Source: Haemophilus influenzae (GTDB lineage Bacteria > Pseudomonadota > Gammaproteobacteria > Enterobacterales > Pasteurellaceae). Taken from it: 64,000 nucleotides of DNA. The stretch is taken from positions 1,505,427 through 1,569,426 of the forward strand of contig OV298644.1 in NCBI GenBank assembly GCA_923172585.1. Reading direction: 5' to 3'. Below, in pieces: positions 22,350 to 33,800 of this stretch. The position numbers and the translations under genes were made by a program. Positions within the stretch are counted from its first letter, which is position 1, and each line of letters starts with the position of its first letter. The notes under the pieces were generated by a model. That model was not told the DNA's origin. It did not search any database and saw nothing but the letters and a program-made list of their open reading frames with translations.

Positions 22350-23160
22350 ATGCCCTCAAACTTAACCGCACTTCAAATTCAACTTGAAATTTTACGCCTT
22401 ATTCCAAAAACACGTTTTATTACCGCCGAAGAAATCTTACAAAAACTTGCTGATATTGGTGTTCAACGTGATATTCGTTCAATCCAACGCCAGCTAGAAA
22501 GTTTGTCTCAACAGTTTGAAATTGAGCGTGATATGAGTAATAAAAGATATGGATATCGACAGAAATTGATGCTAAACGCTTTTGATAAATCGATCTTAAA
22601 TGAATATCAATCAATTGTGCTTATGATTGCTAAAGAATATGTAAATGGGATTTTGCCTTCTAGTATTATGAAATTAATGGAAGCATAAGTTTAAGAGGCA
22701 GAATATAATTAGGGGTATGACAGCCATAAAAGATCAGGGGAATAATAGCTTAATGCAGTTCCTATTGCCCCAACTAGTCAGCATTTATGACATTCAAAAA
22801 TTGATGCAGAAATTATTTCTGCACTTTCTACCGCACTTTAGCAAAATCCATTCTTGCAGGTGAATAAAAAGAGTATTCACGGTAAAGAACATAAGGTTCA
22901 GTTCAAGCCATTGGATTTGATTCAACAAGGACCAAGTAGCTATTTAGTCGAACAATTTGCTAATGGAGATATTTTACATTTTGCTTTGCATCGTTTGCTT
23001 AAGGTAACAATGAGTGCAATGATATTTGAAAGCCACGCTTTTAATTTGAAAGATGATGTAGAAAGCCAACAGTTTGGTTTTGCAGATCGACGAAAAATCC
23101 GAGTTAATTTTACGCATTCATATCGATATAGATGGAATTTAAACAGCAACGCGATTATAA
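22350..23160 (+). pseudogene. Helix-turn-helix / WYL-domain transcriptional regulator, decayed C-terminal half
   Basis: The first 112 codons read cleanly and encode a DeoR/WYL-type winged helix (RSIQRQLESLSQQFEIERD is a typical recognition-helix stretch); they have a ribosome site GGGAG. From about 22690 the sequence degenerates. The expected WYL domain is still recognisable at 22854-23150 in shifted frames, with PLDLIQQGPSSYLVEQF and DILHFALHRLLKV, but stops and shifts separate it from the N-terminal part. The regulator is therefore broken in this sequence. The contrast between a clean first third and a ruined remainder marks the left edge of island A. Confidence 0.75.
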
Positions 23161-23362
23161 ATGGATGAAACAGTAACAGATTATAACACAGTATATGAAA
23201 TTTCAACTACCGTTATTAAGAGCGCAATGCTGTAATAGTCAATTGACCATGTAAGTGAATATTACTCTCAAAATGACAGCAGTTATTTAGACCAATATTC
23301 ACAACGACATAAATTGTCGCAACAGCTTTTAAGATTAAGCCATCAACATAGAAAGCATTATA

Positions 23363-23815
23363 ATGAAGCAAATTATTTATATGGATATAGATAACGTGAT
23401 GGTTGATTTTCAGACAGGTATTGAAAAATTAGAAGAAAAAAATAAGCAAGAGTACGAAGGTAGATATGATGAAGTAGATTGCATTATTAGCTGAATGGAA
23501 CCAGTGCCAAATGTGATTTCTGCAGTGCATAAATTGATGAAGAAATGTCATAATTATGAGCTTTATAATGAACCTTGGCATAATGCATCAGCTTGAAGTG
23601 ATAAAGTATAATGGATTCAACATTATTTCGGTGAAGAAAAAGCTTCAGTCTTATACGAACGATTGATTTTATCACATCATAAAAATCTCAATGAAGATGA
23701 TTATTTAATTGATGATAGCACTAAAAATGGAGCTGGTAAATTTCAAAGCGAACATGTTCATTTTGGTACAGAACAGTTTGCGATTGTTTTGAGCATGAAA
23801 AATGACAGAGATAAA
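23363..23815 (+). pseudogene. Relic of a 5'(3')-deoxyribonucleotidase-like HAD protein
   Basis: Starting at ATG 23363 the frame reads MKQIIYMDIDNVMVDF, which matches the HAD nucleophile motif DxDxV of the type C deoxyribonucleotidases, followed by EPVPNVISAVHKLM and, after shifts, LILSHHKNL and DDSTKNGAGKF, in the order expected for this family. Stops replace what look like tryptophan and glutamate codons (for example near 23494, 23596 and 23608). The protein family is clear, the gene is dead. No functional link to the neighbours can be inferred. Confidence 0.6.
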
Positions 23816-24248
23816 TGATCCAATTGGCGTCCTATTATCGTGATCTGGAATTATTGGCGAAAGTGGAATTCCTACTTCTAGAACTGCAGATGTATTGTGG
23901 ACATGGCATAATGTTGAATAAGTTTGAACGCCCGTTGCCTTGCAAAAGAATTGTGCGAAAGTGATTGATTTCTATAACCAACGCAGTAAAAATGCGACAG
24001 CTGATAAGCCAAACGCTAAGCATATAGCATTAGTTGAACTAGAGAAAGCCTATGATATGAGAATCATCAAGAAAAATGTGGATGATTTACAAGAAAGTGC
24101 CGGTAGCTCGAAGTTATTGGATTGACACGTTAAAACAAATAAAAAACGACAGCATCTTTAATCAACAGATATATTGTCGCTTGTTTTAATTATCTCGAAA
24201 AAATATGCTAAATATACTAATGAACACCTAATGAGAACTTAAATAATC
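23816..24248 (+). other. Coding relic without assignment
   Basis: An open run of 61 codons at 23940-24125 (with NAKHIALVELEKAYDMR) sits in a longer decayed frame that begins around 23817. Its composition is protein-like but I do not recognise the family. The last 120 bases before the repeat at 24249 hold nothing that I can name. Confidence 0.3.
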
Positions 24249-25030
24249 ACCTAAAATTAAACGCTTTCAACATTAGAACGAACAGTTGACATTTTCTAAC
24301 AAACAGATTTTGTGTTAGTGATTAATAATTCTTTACAAGTGTATCTAGCCAATGGCTTAATAAATAAAGGAGCAAGAAAAGTGGCAATGAAAGTAATTGA
24401 TACTAAGGCAAATCCACTCTTTGGAAGTAAGAAAAATATTGCAACAACAAAAAAAGCTGGCGAGTATATGCTCGAGATTCAACGCAGATTTATGTTGCGA
24501 GTTTTAAAAGAGGATGGAAAAATTTTAGAACATTTCGCATAAATAGCGAGTATTATTTCATCTATGAAAAATGACAGATAAATTTATGAAAAATGTTTGA
24601 ATCAAGTAGTGGAATCTTATTTAGAACAAGGCGAATGGCATTATAATTTAGCTGTGCAAGATATGTGGGCAATGCTTAGATGCATGATTGGCGTTGCGTA
24701 TTTTTATATTTCCTATGATTTTAAGAGATAATAAAACTTTTAAATGACATCGGACGCTACTGGTTTTTAACAGAATCAGGAACTTGCCTATTGGTTTTAT
24801 GGGCATCGATTAGTTCAATACCGAAATATTTACTCACGAAGGGTATGATTTTAAAACACTGCGGGATATATCGTCAAGATAATTCGTTATTACCATAAAC
24901 AGAATGGAATGTTCGTAAAGGCTGGCTTTGTGATATCGTTTATGAAAGTAACGATGATTTGCAGCGTCATTCGTAGTGTCAATAATTGCGAGGATAATAA
25001 GTTGGCTACAAGTTTTCAACGTCTGGCAAT
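24249..25030 (+). repeat. Direct repeat copy 1 (2.73 kb before copy 2)
   Basis: This stretch aligns with 26978-27760 at a nearly constant offset of 2729-2742 bases. Anchors are CGCTTTCAACATT versus CGCTTCCAACATT, the FtsK-gamma-like relic, the shared TTAGTTCAATACCGAAATAT (24810 and 27541), and GTCAATAATT (24978 and 27720). The copies are clearly diverged from one another and both contain stops. They are two old or independently decayed copies of one gene pair. Confidence 0.6.
24372..24575 (+). pseudogene. Relic of a small FtsK-gamma-like winged-helix protein, copy 1
   Basis: The reading KANPLFGSKKNIATTKKAG followed by LEIQRRFMLRVLKEDGKIL and, after a stop, IISSMKNDR resembles the gamma domain of FtsK-type translocases (usual form: DPLFDEVxxFV...IQRRFxIGYNRAARIxExLExxGIVSxxxG). 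The better-kept paralogue at 27113 supports this. In FtsK the domain reads the KOPS sequence; as a stand-alone protein in accessory DNA it is probably a phage- or element-borne DNA-binding protein. Substitutions and a stop make it non-functional. Confidence 0.45.
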
Positions 25031-26977
25031 AAAATTAGGTCTAGACCAAGGTGTAATACAAGACCTTATCATAGGGATTTGGACAAATCTACTTGTATAA
25101 TGAGGATAATACAATGTTAATAGAAGTGTTTAAAAAAGTAGCGGTATAGTTTAATGGTGGAGATGTCTGAAACCCTAAATCAGAATTGTGAAAATGTGGG
25201 TTAGAATCGGGGATTAATGATGAAGCTTATCGTGATGATTCTAATAAGACAATTAGAATAAGCCCTAAATTAACAGCGCAATCTTGATAAAAGGACGGTT
25301 TTGATGGTAGATGGACTACTCAATATAATCACAAATTATGTTGGTTTTTGTGGTACTACTACAATCTAGATTGAAAAAGCGGTGAAAGCTATGAGTATTC
25401 TGTTAGTACTCAACTGTGCTTTATGGACAGGGTATTAGTTGTAAATTAAATATGCTACCAATAAATTTCAAAAATAGAGCATCAATTCAATGGAATGAAC
25501 AATTCATTAAGATGACAGGATTTGAAACATTCGATGCATATAGAGAATGGTGTGTTCAAAATAAAGAAACAATATATAGTGAACTTATAAATGAATGGAA
25601 TACTAAAGTTATTAATTGTACGAGAGTCAATGAAAAAGATAACTTCTTTAAGTTCATTACTGGAAAAGCCGTATATGAAAATAAAGCCTTGAAAGAATTG
25701 AATATATTCTATAGAAAATACAATAATACTTAAATTTGTGATTGTCCATTTTTTGATGAACCAATAGAATTAATTCTTAAGACAAAATAGAAACATTAGT
25801 AGATCCAGTAAAAGAATTATCTAAATAATATAAATATTAAGTTTAATGATCATAGATAACTAAAAACTTCAAAAGCTATTTATCATTACTTCTATTGCAT
25901 AAATTTAAACATATGCAAAAAAAACCTAATAATAGTGTCTGTATGTTTAGGATCAGATACTAGAACTAACAAAATAAGAGCTGCAAGGCCAGTAACATTG
26001 ATAGACTAGGTTATCAATTAATAGCAAAGAAATGCCAATGTTTTATCTACGAAATCTACAAAGAACAAATGAGATGATACGTTTATTACCATCTGAAAAA
26101 GGATGATTCTTGAAGATAAAATAAAGAAAATGCTTTGCTTTTACAACAATACTTGAATAAGCAAGTTCAAAAAATATACGATGATCTAAATTATCTAGAA
26201 TCGCAAATAAGTAGTAATCTCATTAAGGTCCAAAAAAATCACTTGCTACAAATTATGCGATCAATTGTAATTTTAACTCTGCTAGTGCAGAACAAGAATA
26301 AAAATAAGTCAGAAATGTATCGCATTGTAATGAAAACAATTTGTCAAGTAAAATTTCATCATATTGTAGTAGCAATAAAAAAGTATATGAATAACGGATG
26401 ACAATATTCACTAATCAAAGACCGCTTTATAGCATGAAAGCCGATGCATTTGCCAAATAATGAACAAGTGAAAGTGCTTGTACAAATTCGTGAGAATTAT
26501 GCTATAAAAGCTTATGCAAAATGATATAGCCTAGAGGCAGATATTCACAAAAAGGTGCAGTTGCCCAACAGCTGAAACTAATGACATGATAAAATTTTAC
26601 TCTATAGCCAACAGAGATAATCATATATAAATCATAATGATCAAGTTAAAGATTGACTTAACGATGAACTTCTTGATGAACGATCAAGAATTTCAAGATA
26701 ATTGATTCAAGATGAAGTTCTTAGAAATGAAATATATAAGTAATGAGCTCATTGATGATGCGAATATCTGTAAAAAATAACATAGACATGTGCACTTGGA
26801 AAAGCCGTATGGAGTCATTTGCAGATCTCACTTGAACTTGCGTTGTGAAATGATGAGATTGGTAAATATCAATCGGGTTTTCCTTATTCATATGAAATTC
26901 CTTAATAAATTACAAGTATAGATAAACAGATAATTATGAATCTTGAAATACAGATAATCTCATTAGCAAAAAATCAA
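25031..26977 (+). other. Decayed stretch with two unassigned open frames
   Basis: Open frames of 105 codons (25416-25733, containing FETFDAYREWCVQNKETIYS) and 88 codons (26135-26401, lysine- and glutamine-rich with predicted helices) survive between runs of stops. The composition of the first is convincingly protein-like. I recognise neither family. The remainder, including 26402-26977, holds short frame pieces only; no RNA gene, promoter or repeat stands out. Confidence 0.35.
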
Positions 26978-27760
26978 CTAAAAATAATCGCTTCCAACAT
27001 TCGCAAACTACACAAGTTGTCGCTTCATTTAATAGAATTGATCCATAAAGAGAAATTCTTTAATTCATACATATTTATAAAGCCTTCAATTAAGAAAAAG
27101 GAGCAAATAATGGCAATGATCGTAATTATGGCAAGAGATCCACTTTTTGAAGATGTAAAAAGATTTGTGCAACAACAAAAAGTTGAAACATTATAAATCA
27201 TTCAACGAAGATTAATGTAAGGTTTTAATTGAATTGAGAAAAGTTGAGAACAGTTGGAACAAGAGGGAATTATTTCATTAATGAAAAACGGACAGAGATT
27301 AGTTTTATGAAAATTGACTTAAATTATGGAGTGGAATTTATACGGTAAGCGAATGGTATTTTAATTACAGCTTGTGCGAGTATAAGCATGAATTCTGGGC
27401 TTCATGATTTCCACAACGTTGGTGTATTTTTGAATGTTTATACAATGTATAAAGAACATAATATGTCTATTGAAGAGATCGTAAAGAAATTAGATTATAA
27501 GCATAAATAGGAAGTTGATAATTGGTTTTATATACATCTATTAGTTCAATACCGAAATATTATTAATAACGAATTGTATCAGATTTTAAAATGCTGGAAA
27601 GGAGATATACCTCATGGATATTGTATTTATACCTTAATGCTCATTAGCATTTTCAAAAGGCTAACATTAATGATAGCAATGGTTATGAAGGACATGGTAC
27701 TCTGGAGCGTCTTCAATGAGTCAATAATTGTAGAGGAGTAACTTGGTCTGCATCAAGTTA
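26978..27760 (+). repeat. Direct repeat copy 2
   Basis: Partner of 24249-25030. This copy keeps the FtsK-gamma-like frame better at its 5' end (ribosome site AAAGGAGC and an ATG at 27110), while the downstream half is as degraded as in copy 1. Confidence 0.6.
27110..27300 (+). pseudogene. Relic of a small FtsK-gamma-like winged-helix protein, copy 2
   Basis: MAMIVIMARDPLFEDVKRFV is followed by QQQKVETL, a stop, then IIQRRLM and, after another stop and frame change, EQLEQEGIISLMKNGQR. Put together this is a near-complete FtsK gamma domain of about 65 residues. The ribosome site and ATG are preserved, but at least three stops interrupt it. Assignment rests on the DPLFEDVKRFVQ and EQLEQEGIISLMKNG motifs. 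Confidence 0.5.
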
Positions 27761-28148
27761 TCAAAAGGTAGTAGATAATGATAACTTATGTTTAACCAGT
27801 GAAAAACTACATAGTACTTATTGTGAATGCTTTGATTGTCAAATTGTACTAATTTTTAATGATTGGAGATATGAAAGTCAATATCAGTATTTTAAAAAAG
27901 TGATGTTAGAATCGTAGTTAAACCAAGTACAAAATCTAATAGTTATAGAACTGACAGCATGAAAAGCAATAGAAACTGTACGTCGATTTTCTAAACATAC
28001 TACGAAAGTAATATAGTACACGTTTATCCATATTAAGCTACAATATTCATGCATACCGAAAATGCATTTTTTAATTCTAGAAATATAATCGTTACATGCA
28101 CTTATAGCAATTGATATCATTCTAAATAATTCTCAACAAGTGGTTGAA
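27761..28148. other. No identifiable feature
   Basis: AT-rich sequence with stops in all frames apart from a 78-codon minus-strand frame (27884-28120) of unconvincing composition. I see no terminator, repeat or RNA gene. Confidence 0.3.
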
Positions 28149-28905
28149 TAATGGAAAATTTTTGCAAAATTACCATTTACCAATTAATTGGCAGCAACAA
28201 GCGACGCAAGCTAGATGCCATTTTTACTGGCTAGTTCCTGTTTCAATATAAACTCATAACGGATGAATAATGCCTTGAAAACGACTGAACTTTATTGTAG
28301 GCGTGGCAGATGGTATTTCCAATAGTAAACGAATTGATAAAGTTAGCAAATTGGCGATGCAAATATTAAGCCAAATGGAAATCATAAGTCGCAAAACGAT
28401 CAAAGATTTACAATTCAGTATATCAGCAGAATTGCCTGATGACTATCATAGTTCAGTAACCACATTTGTAGCAGCCGAAATTGATCATATAAGCCTCAAA
28501 GGGAAAATTCTCAGCGTAGGCAATAGTTATACATATTTAATTGAAGTAGAAGGTAAATATCAACAGATTACCCAAGATCATTCAATAAATTCAAAACTGT
28601 TAGATGATTTCTACGATAAAAAAGAAGAAGATTTAGACACGATTGATAGCGGAATTACGTATTGTGAAGTTGAAGATTAATCAGAATATCAAGATTAAAC
28701 TGTTTATCAAGAAATTGAAATTCGTCAAGGACAAACCGCATTACTTTGTTAAGACAACTTGACAGACGGGATTTAAGATGAAATGCTTTAATCCATTTGC
28801 AAACACTATAAGAATGATAAAGAACGATTGACGGTGTGTCGTAAATTAATTGTGAAACAACAATTTTGTGATGATTTGGCAGTTCTAATGTGAACATTTT
28901 AATTA
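28149..28905 (+). pseudogene. Relic of a PP2C-type (PPM) protein phosphatase
   Basis: Metal-dependent serine/threonine phosphatases of this type show conserved blocks in order, and most survive here: RRKLDAIFTG (the NxDAxF block) near 28205, VGVADGISNSKRIDKVSK near 28305, SSVTTFVAAEID near 28450, GKILSVGNSYTYLIEVEG and QQITQDHS near 28500-28580, then IEIRQGQTALLC with DNLTDGI near 28715-28770 and DDLAVLM at 28868. The middle 125 codons are open; stops interrupt both ends. The gene ends 15 bases before the ATG of the nuclease relic, so the two were probably one operon. Confidence 0.6.
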
Positions 28906-28920
28906 AAATAAGGAGCTAAT

Positions 28921-30099
28921 ATGGCAAATAATATCAATCAAATAGATGATTCTAAAATTGCTATCAATCAAATGATAGAAGATCTTAGATTGCATCGATA
29001 AAAAACAGCGTTGTATGAATCTAATCGTTATAACCTGTTTCAGTTTCTACGAACAGATGAAATGGGGTTGTCTAAAATTCTTACATTTTTATTAGATACA
29101 ACGCAAACATATAGGTATGTTAATCAGATTTTAAATAGTTTTTTAAAGTTTATTAATAAAGATCAGTTCTTGGATTACCAAAAAGTAAATACTTATATTG
29201 AAAATATAACTAATTATGTTAATGATGAAATAACTAATGAAATAACTAATGATATAACTATTTAACATGGTCATCAGGATATTTTTATTGAAGGTATATT
29301 AGATAACAACTGATCCTGCGTGATTTCTATTGAAAATAAATTACAAGGTGCGATTGATCAACCAAAGCAGATGAATACTGATGCTAAAGATCTCAAAAAT
29401 TATGTTTCAGAGTCTTATTTTCTTATTTATCTGCCTATATTTAGTGATAATTCATCAGAACAATCTATTTCTGAAGATCAGTTTTCTACATTAATTATTG
29501 ATTAGAAAGTGATGGTATTATCTGCAAGTATCATTATACAGTGGATTGACAGTACTATAACTATTGCACCAGCCGTAATACAATGTTGTAATAATATGAA
29601 GCAATTTTTAAATGAGGATATTATTGGATATACTCAGAGTTCAAATGTATTGAGTGAATGTCTAATTAATTTTGATAATGCATTGATATCAGCACTAACT
29701 GTGCTTTAGACAAAGGTTGCACTATATGAAATACTTATGAATATGTTAGTTGAGCAGTTGAAATTTAGGTTTCATCGTTATATTAAATTAATAAATATTA
29801 ATATTAAAAATGGAAAGGAAGACAACTTAAATAAAACGCCATATGGATTATATATACGTAATGATGATTTTGGTGTTAATATTTTCTTTGATAGAAAAGA
29901 TCTTGGTCACACTTACTATGGTATTTATACTAATCATGACAACTTATTTAATAATATACTTAATGTTTTTTCACTATTTATTAAACATAATGACTTTTAT
30001 GACTTAGTCAAGGTTTACAATATTCCATTATGGAAATGGCTACAAGATGAATATGAAGTATTTGATGCGTCAGTTCTTAGTAATATCATTAATTGCTAG
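28921..30099 (+). pseudogene. Relic of a PD-(D/E)XK nuclease family protein
   Basis: A strong ribosome site (AAGGAG) precedes ATG 28921 and the frame begins MANNINQIDDSKIAINQM. The N-terminal block NLFQFLRTDEMGLSKILTFL matches the RxxExxHSxxLAxLL type start of the PDDEXK_4-like nucleases; DIFIEG and VISIENKLQGAIDQPKQM give the D...ExK catalytic core with the conserved glutamine; IYLPIFSDN follows. Four in-frame stops (near 28999, 29263, 29311 and 29503) split it, and the last 120 codons (29737-30099) are open. Such nucleases occur in defence and mobile-element contexts. Confidence 0.55.
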
Positions 30100-30370
30100 C
30101 TAGCGAACTATATTTTCATTTATTGAAAGCATTACTGGATAGAGTCTCAGTTATCTTAGCTTAAATAAAAGAGTCAAAAATGGAAAATTCCTAATGAAAC
30201 CTTTTATCCCACTATCAGTAAAATACTGCTTACCAACCATGCCAGAAGTATTTTTTATAACTGAATATAAATTATAGCCACTGATAGTGTCTTCTTATAC
30301 TGAAAATATGATGCTTAAACTTTTATTTAAGCATAAAAGTATTTCCTAAGTGTTTCGGCAAACTAGCTGG
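30100..30370. other. No identifiable feature
   Basis: A 270-base gap between the nuclease and ATPase relics with many stops; I see no regulatory element or gene remnant that I can support. Confidence 0.3.
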
Positions 30371-32313
30371 CGAAGTGATTAAATTGACAGTGCATTTGCG
30401 ATGCCTGAAGAATTAGAGAATGATAAAAAACTACGCACGGTTACTCAAAGACTTTCAAAAGAGTGGTTTAAATCAATACAAAAAGCAAACGTTCTTTGAC
30501 CTGAGTTAAAGCAAAAGGCGTATGAAAATTTAACAACGTTGGCAGAATCTTTGCAACTCAATCCCGTTGAACAGGAACTTCTCAGCTTAGACATGCATTT
30601 ACGTATTGAAGCAGCTATGCGAGATTTGTATAGCTACTTGCCGAAATCCGATTTACGAAGAACAGCTGCGAAGATGGTGGAAATACTTAAACAGCCGAAA
30701 AATCAGATTCTATCTGACTTAAAGAAAGGCAATAAACTCGATGCTAAAGACCAGATAAATCGAGAGTATCGCAACGATAGTGTGCATGATTGTTTAGATG
30801 GTATCGAAAGATTAGATTATAATGAATTAGTGAAAAAAGCACTAAACAAAAACGTCCAATTAAGATCTTGTACGCAACTCGAATAAGTGCCAGGTTTGGG
30901 GGTAGATCAAAGTGCGTCATATTGTATGCATTATAGAGATGATTTTTACTTATTTTCAACAAGCACTAAAAAATCATCGGAAAACCTTCAATCTTTTCAT
31001 TTATGGTGTACCACCCACCTGTAAAACTGAAATTACCAGAACCCTTCATAGAGCATTAATGATTTCTGCGTATAACATTACCTATATGGAGTATGACAGA
31101 GATGTTGTGAAGGCAGATCAACTCCTCATTTACAGCTGTGGTTGCTCATTCTTGGTTAAACAGCAAGAAGGCGATTTTAAAATTTGATCAAATTGAATAT
31201 GTGTTTAACGGCTCGAATATGAAGCGTTTTGTTGCACTAACTGATAAATCGTGAACAAATCACTTATTGGATTACAATAACGTGCCAATGATAAGGCTAT
31301 CTCACTCTGTTTCTTGCACAGATCCAACGTTATTACGCCGCTTTCATTTTATTTTATAACTGCCGATATTTGCCGTTGAAAAACAAGTCAGTAGTTTTTT
31401 GAAAACTGTTTTGACCGTAAAACTAAGTCTTGATTATGTCCAGCATTTTGTTAAAGTTCTTTCATTAATTCCAACGATTTTAACCGGCACAATTCGCCTG
31501 GTAAAAGATCTCAATAAATCAAATTTTGCTTAGACTATGCTCATCATACTTAATCAAACGTTAAAATCGTAATATAGAACGAACATTGAACCATTTGTTT
31601 TAGGCAAAGCTGACTACAACTTCGATTATGTGGCTTGTAAAGACAGTATTCATCGTATAAGTGAACGATTAATGCGGTCGAATCAAGGGCGAATTTCTTG
31701 CTATGACCAACCGTTAACATGAAAAACTGATTATGCAGAGTGGCTTTCGGAACAGATGCACATGCTACAATTGCTAAGACAAAACTCAGATTTACTTAAT
31801 CCTAATATGGACGAAACAGAACAAAATATTGATCAATCCTTTGTAGGAGCGAAAGTTGATATTTCAATATTGGTTCTAGATGAAGTATATACGTTATTAA
31901 TTTCTAGATAAGGTGCAAATCAAAGCTGGGATTGTTCGCAATTGAATGAAATTCTAACACAAATTGAACGCTTTCAGGCCCTTATGGTAGTATCAACAAA
32001 TTTAGTTGAAGTACTAAATCCCGAAGACTTACTACGTTTTGATGTAAAATTAAAGTTTGTTTATTTAACGCTTAAACAATTCTTAAATTTAGCTAAACAA
32101 TTAGCAGAAATTTTAGTATTAACATTGCTATCAGCAAAAGAGTTAGGTCAGATTGAATGAATTAATCTGTTAACGCATAGAGATTTTACTGTAATGGCTC
32201 ATTGTTACTAATTTTCCACTTTTCACATGTTGCATGATTGGCTGATGTCACTACAAAATCATTGTAAAGTGTTAGCAGCGTTTTCTGAAATGTCAAGGCG
32301 GTTAGGATTTTTG
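30371..32313 (+). pseudogene. Relic of a large AAA+ ATPase
   Basis: The order of blocks fits a protein of about 600-650 residues: a helical N-terminal part (AESLQLNPVEQELLSLDMHL, AMRDLYSYLP), a degenerate first Walker A read as YGVPPTCKTEITRTLHRAL near 31000, remnants of VFNGSNMKRFVALTDKS and TDPTLLRRF near 31200-31345, then LVLDEVYTLL near 31870 (Walker B), QLNEILTQIERFQALMVVSTNL and LRRFDxKLKF-like LLRFDVKLKFVYL near 32030. Many stops interrupt it. Its 3' end runs straight into the sulfatase fragment near 32313. Confidence 0.55.
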
Positions 32314-32770
32314 ACAGCCATACAACATTCCGATGATTATCAAAGATCCAAATTCAAAACGAGTAAATCAAGAAGATGATAACCTTGTTTATCTTCACGA
32401 TTTAACTTCAACAGTCTTTGATTTAGCCAATCAAAAAGTGCCAGAAAGTTTTGAAGGGCAGAGCATTCTTCCGATTATGCGCCAACACCAAGATAACCAA
32501 CGAAAAGGTGTACTTGGTCAGCTCGCAGGGCATTTTGTGTATTTTGAACAGCGTATGTGGCGTCGTAAAGATTACAAACTCGTATTTAATGCGACTGATG
32601 TTTGCGAACTTTACAACATCCGTAACGATCCAGAAGAAATGCATAATTTATTCTATGATTCACAATATAACAGCATCAAAAAAGAGATGTTGGAAGAAAT
32701 GCGTGCAGAGATGAAACGTCTGAATGACCCACTGGAAAATTGGGTTTATCGAATTATTGACGAAATTTAA
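32314..32770 (+). pseudogene. C-terminal fragment of a sulfatase-type hydrolase
   Basis: About 150 clean codons encode the end of an alkaline-phosphatase-superfamily sulfatase: PMIIKDPN, DLTSTVFDLANQKVPESFEG, LYNIRNDPEEMHNL. The catalytic N-terminal two thirds (formylglycine site and metal ligands) are missing; the frame is joined near 32313 to the AAA+ relic. The fragment itself shows no stops or shifts, so it carries no sign of the decay seen upstream. It cannot be active. A terminator follows in the normal position. Confidence 0.75.
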
Positions 32771-32786
32771 TCAAAGTCGTAGATTA

Positions 32787-32808
32787 AGGGCGTATCTGAT
32801 ACGCCTTT
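32787..32808 (+). terminator. Terminator after the sulfatase fragment
   Basis: AAGGGCGTATC and GATACGCCTTTT (32787-32808) form a GC-containing stem followed by a T run. Confidence 0.8.
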
Positions 32809-32854
32809 TGTTATCTCTGTACCTTATTTATCTTTTAAAACCACAGGAATAAAC

Positions 32855-33668
32855 ATGAAAACAACATTACTAAAAACACTGACACCAGAGCTTAATCTTG
32901 TTCAACATAACGACATTCCAGTTCTTCACTTAAAACATGCTGTTGGAACAGCAAAAATTTCCCTGCAAGGGGCACAGCTTATCAGTTGGAAACCGCAAAA
33001 TGCGAAGCAAGATGTATTATGGTTAAGTGAAGTAGAACCATTCGAAAATGGCAATGCTATTCGTGGTGGTGTACCGATTTGTTATCCTTGGTTTGGTGGC
33101 GTAAAACAACCTGCGCACGGTACAGCTCGTATTCGTTTATGGCAGTTGAGTCATTACTATATTTCAGTGCATAAAGTGCGGTTAGAATTTGAGTTGTTTT
33201 CTGATTTAAATATTATCGAAGCTAAAGTCTCAATGGTATTTACAGATAAATGTCATTTAACTTTTACCCATTATGGCGAAGAACCAGCCCAAGCAGCATT
33301 ACATACCTATTTTAATATTGGGGATATTAATCAAGTGGAAGTACAAGGTTTACCTGAAACTTGTTTTAATAGCTTAAACCAACAACAAGAAAATGTTCCG
33401 TCACCGCGTCACATTTCTGAAAATGTTGATTGCATTTATTCTGCAGAAAACATGCAGAATCAAATCCTAGATAAAAGTTTCAATCGTACAATTGCACTTG
33501 CATCATCATAATGCAAGCCAATTTGTTCTTTGGAATCCTTGGCACAAAAAGACGAGTGGAATGAGTGAAACTGGCTATCAAACAATGTTGTGCTTAGAAA
33601 CTGCACGTATCCATCACTTGCTTGAATTTGGCGAAAGTTTAAGCGTAGAAATTTCGCTTAAAGGCTAA
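32855..33668 (+). CDS. Aldose 1-epimerase-like D-hexose-6-phosphate mutarotase, one frameshift
   Basis: YeaD-type mutarotase that interconverts anomers of hexose 6-phosphates. Conserved pieces are GAQLISWKP near residue 33, IRGGVPICYPWFGG near residue 69, ALHTYFNIGD near residue 148, and, after the break, FVLWNPWHKKTSGMS and the final LETARIHH. The frame breaks near 33500: an extra base (or two missing) in TTGCATCATCAT puts a stop at 33509, while the following frame continues cleanly to TAA at 33666. Correcting it gives about 270 residues. I think this is a consensus error, but a real lesion is possible. Confidence 0.8.
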
Positions 33669-33800
33669 ATTTTGTTGCATAAATGGTGTGAATACTATAG
33701 AATTCGTGAGATTTTGCTCGTTTCTCGCGGGCAACAAATTTGAAATCTTTTATTTTTAGCGAAAAGATTTTTACTATTAACCAATAGAAGGAATACGATT

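Larger units (their letters stand above)
22690..32313. other. Island A: 9.6 kb of decayed accessory DNA
   Basis: In this stretch recognisable protein families occur only as remnants interrupted by many in-frame stops and shifts, the longest open frame has 125 codons, and uptake signals are almost absent (I found one, near 22829). The flanks are intact except that the left edge lies inside a regulator gene and the right edge cuts off the 5' part of a sulfatase gene. The relics (nucleotidase, FtsK-gamma-like genes, PP2C phosphatase, PD-(D/E)XK nuclease, AAA+ ATPase) are accessory rather than core functions. Whether this is a real gene graveyard or an unreliable part of the assembly is open. Confidence 0.7.

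Noticed and set aside
29011-29265. Intact 84-residue small protein
   Set aside because: It continues the conserved N-terminal block of the PD-(D/E)XK nuclease relic and is only an open piece between stops.
22690-32313. CRISPR array or tRNA genes in island A
   Set aside because: I looked for regularly spaced repeats and cloverleaf patterns with CCA-type ends and saw none.
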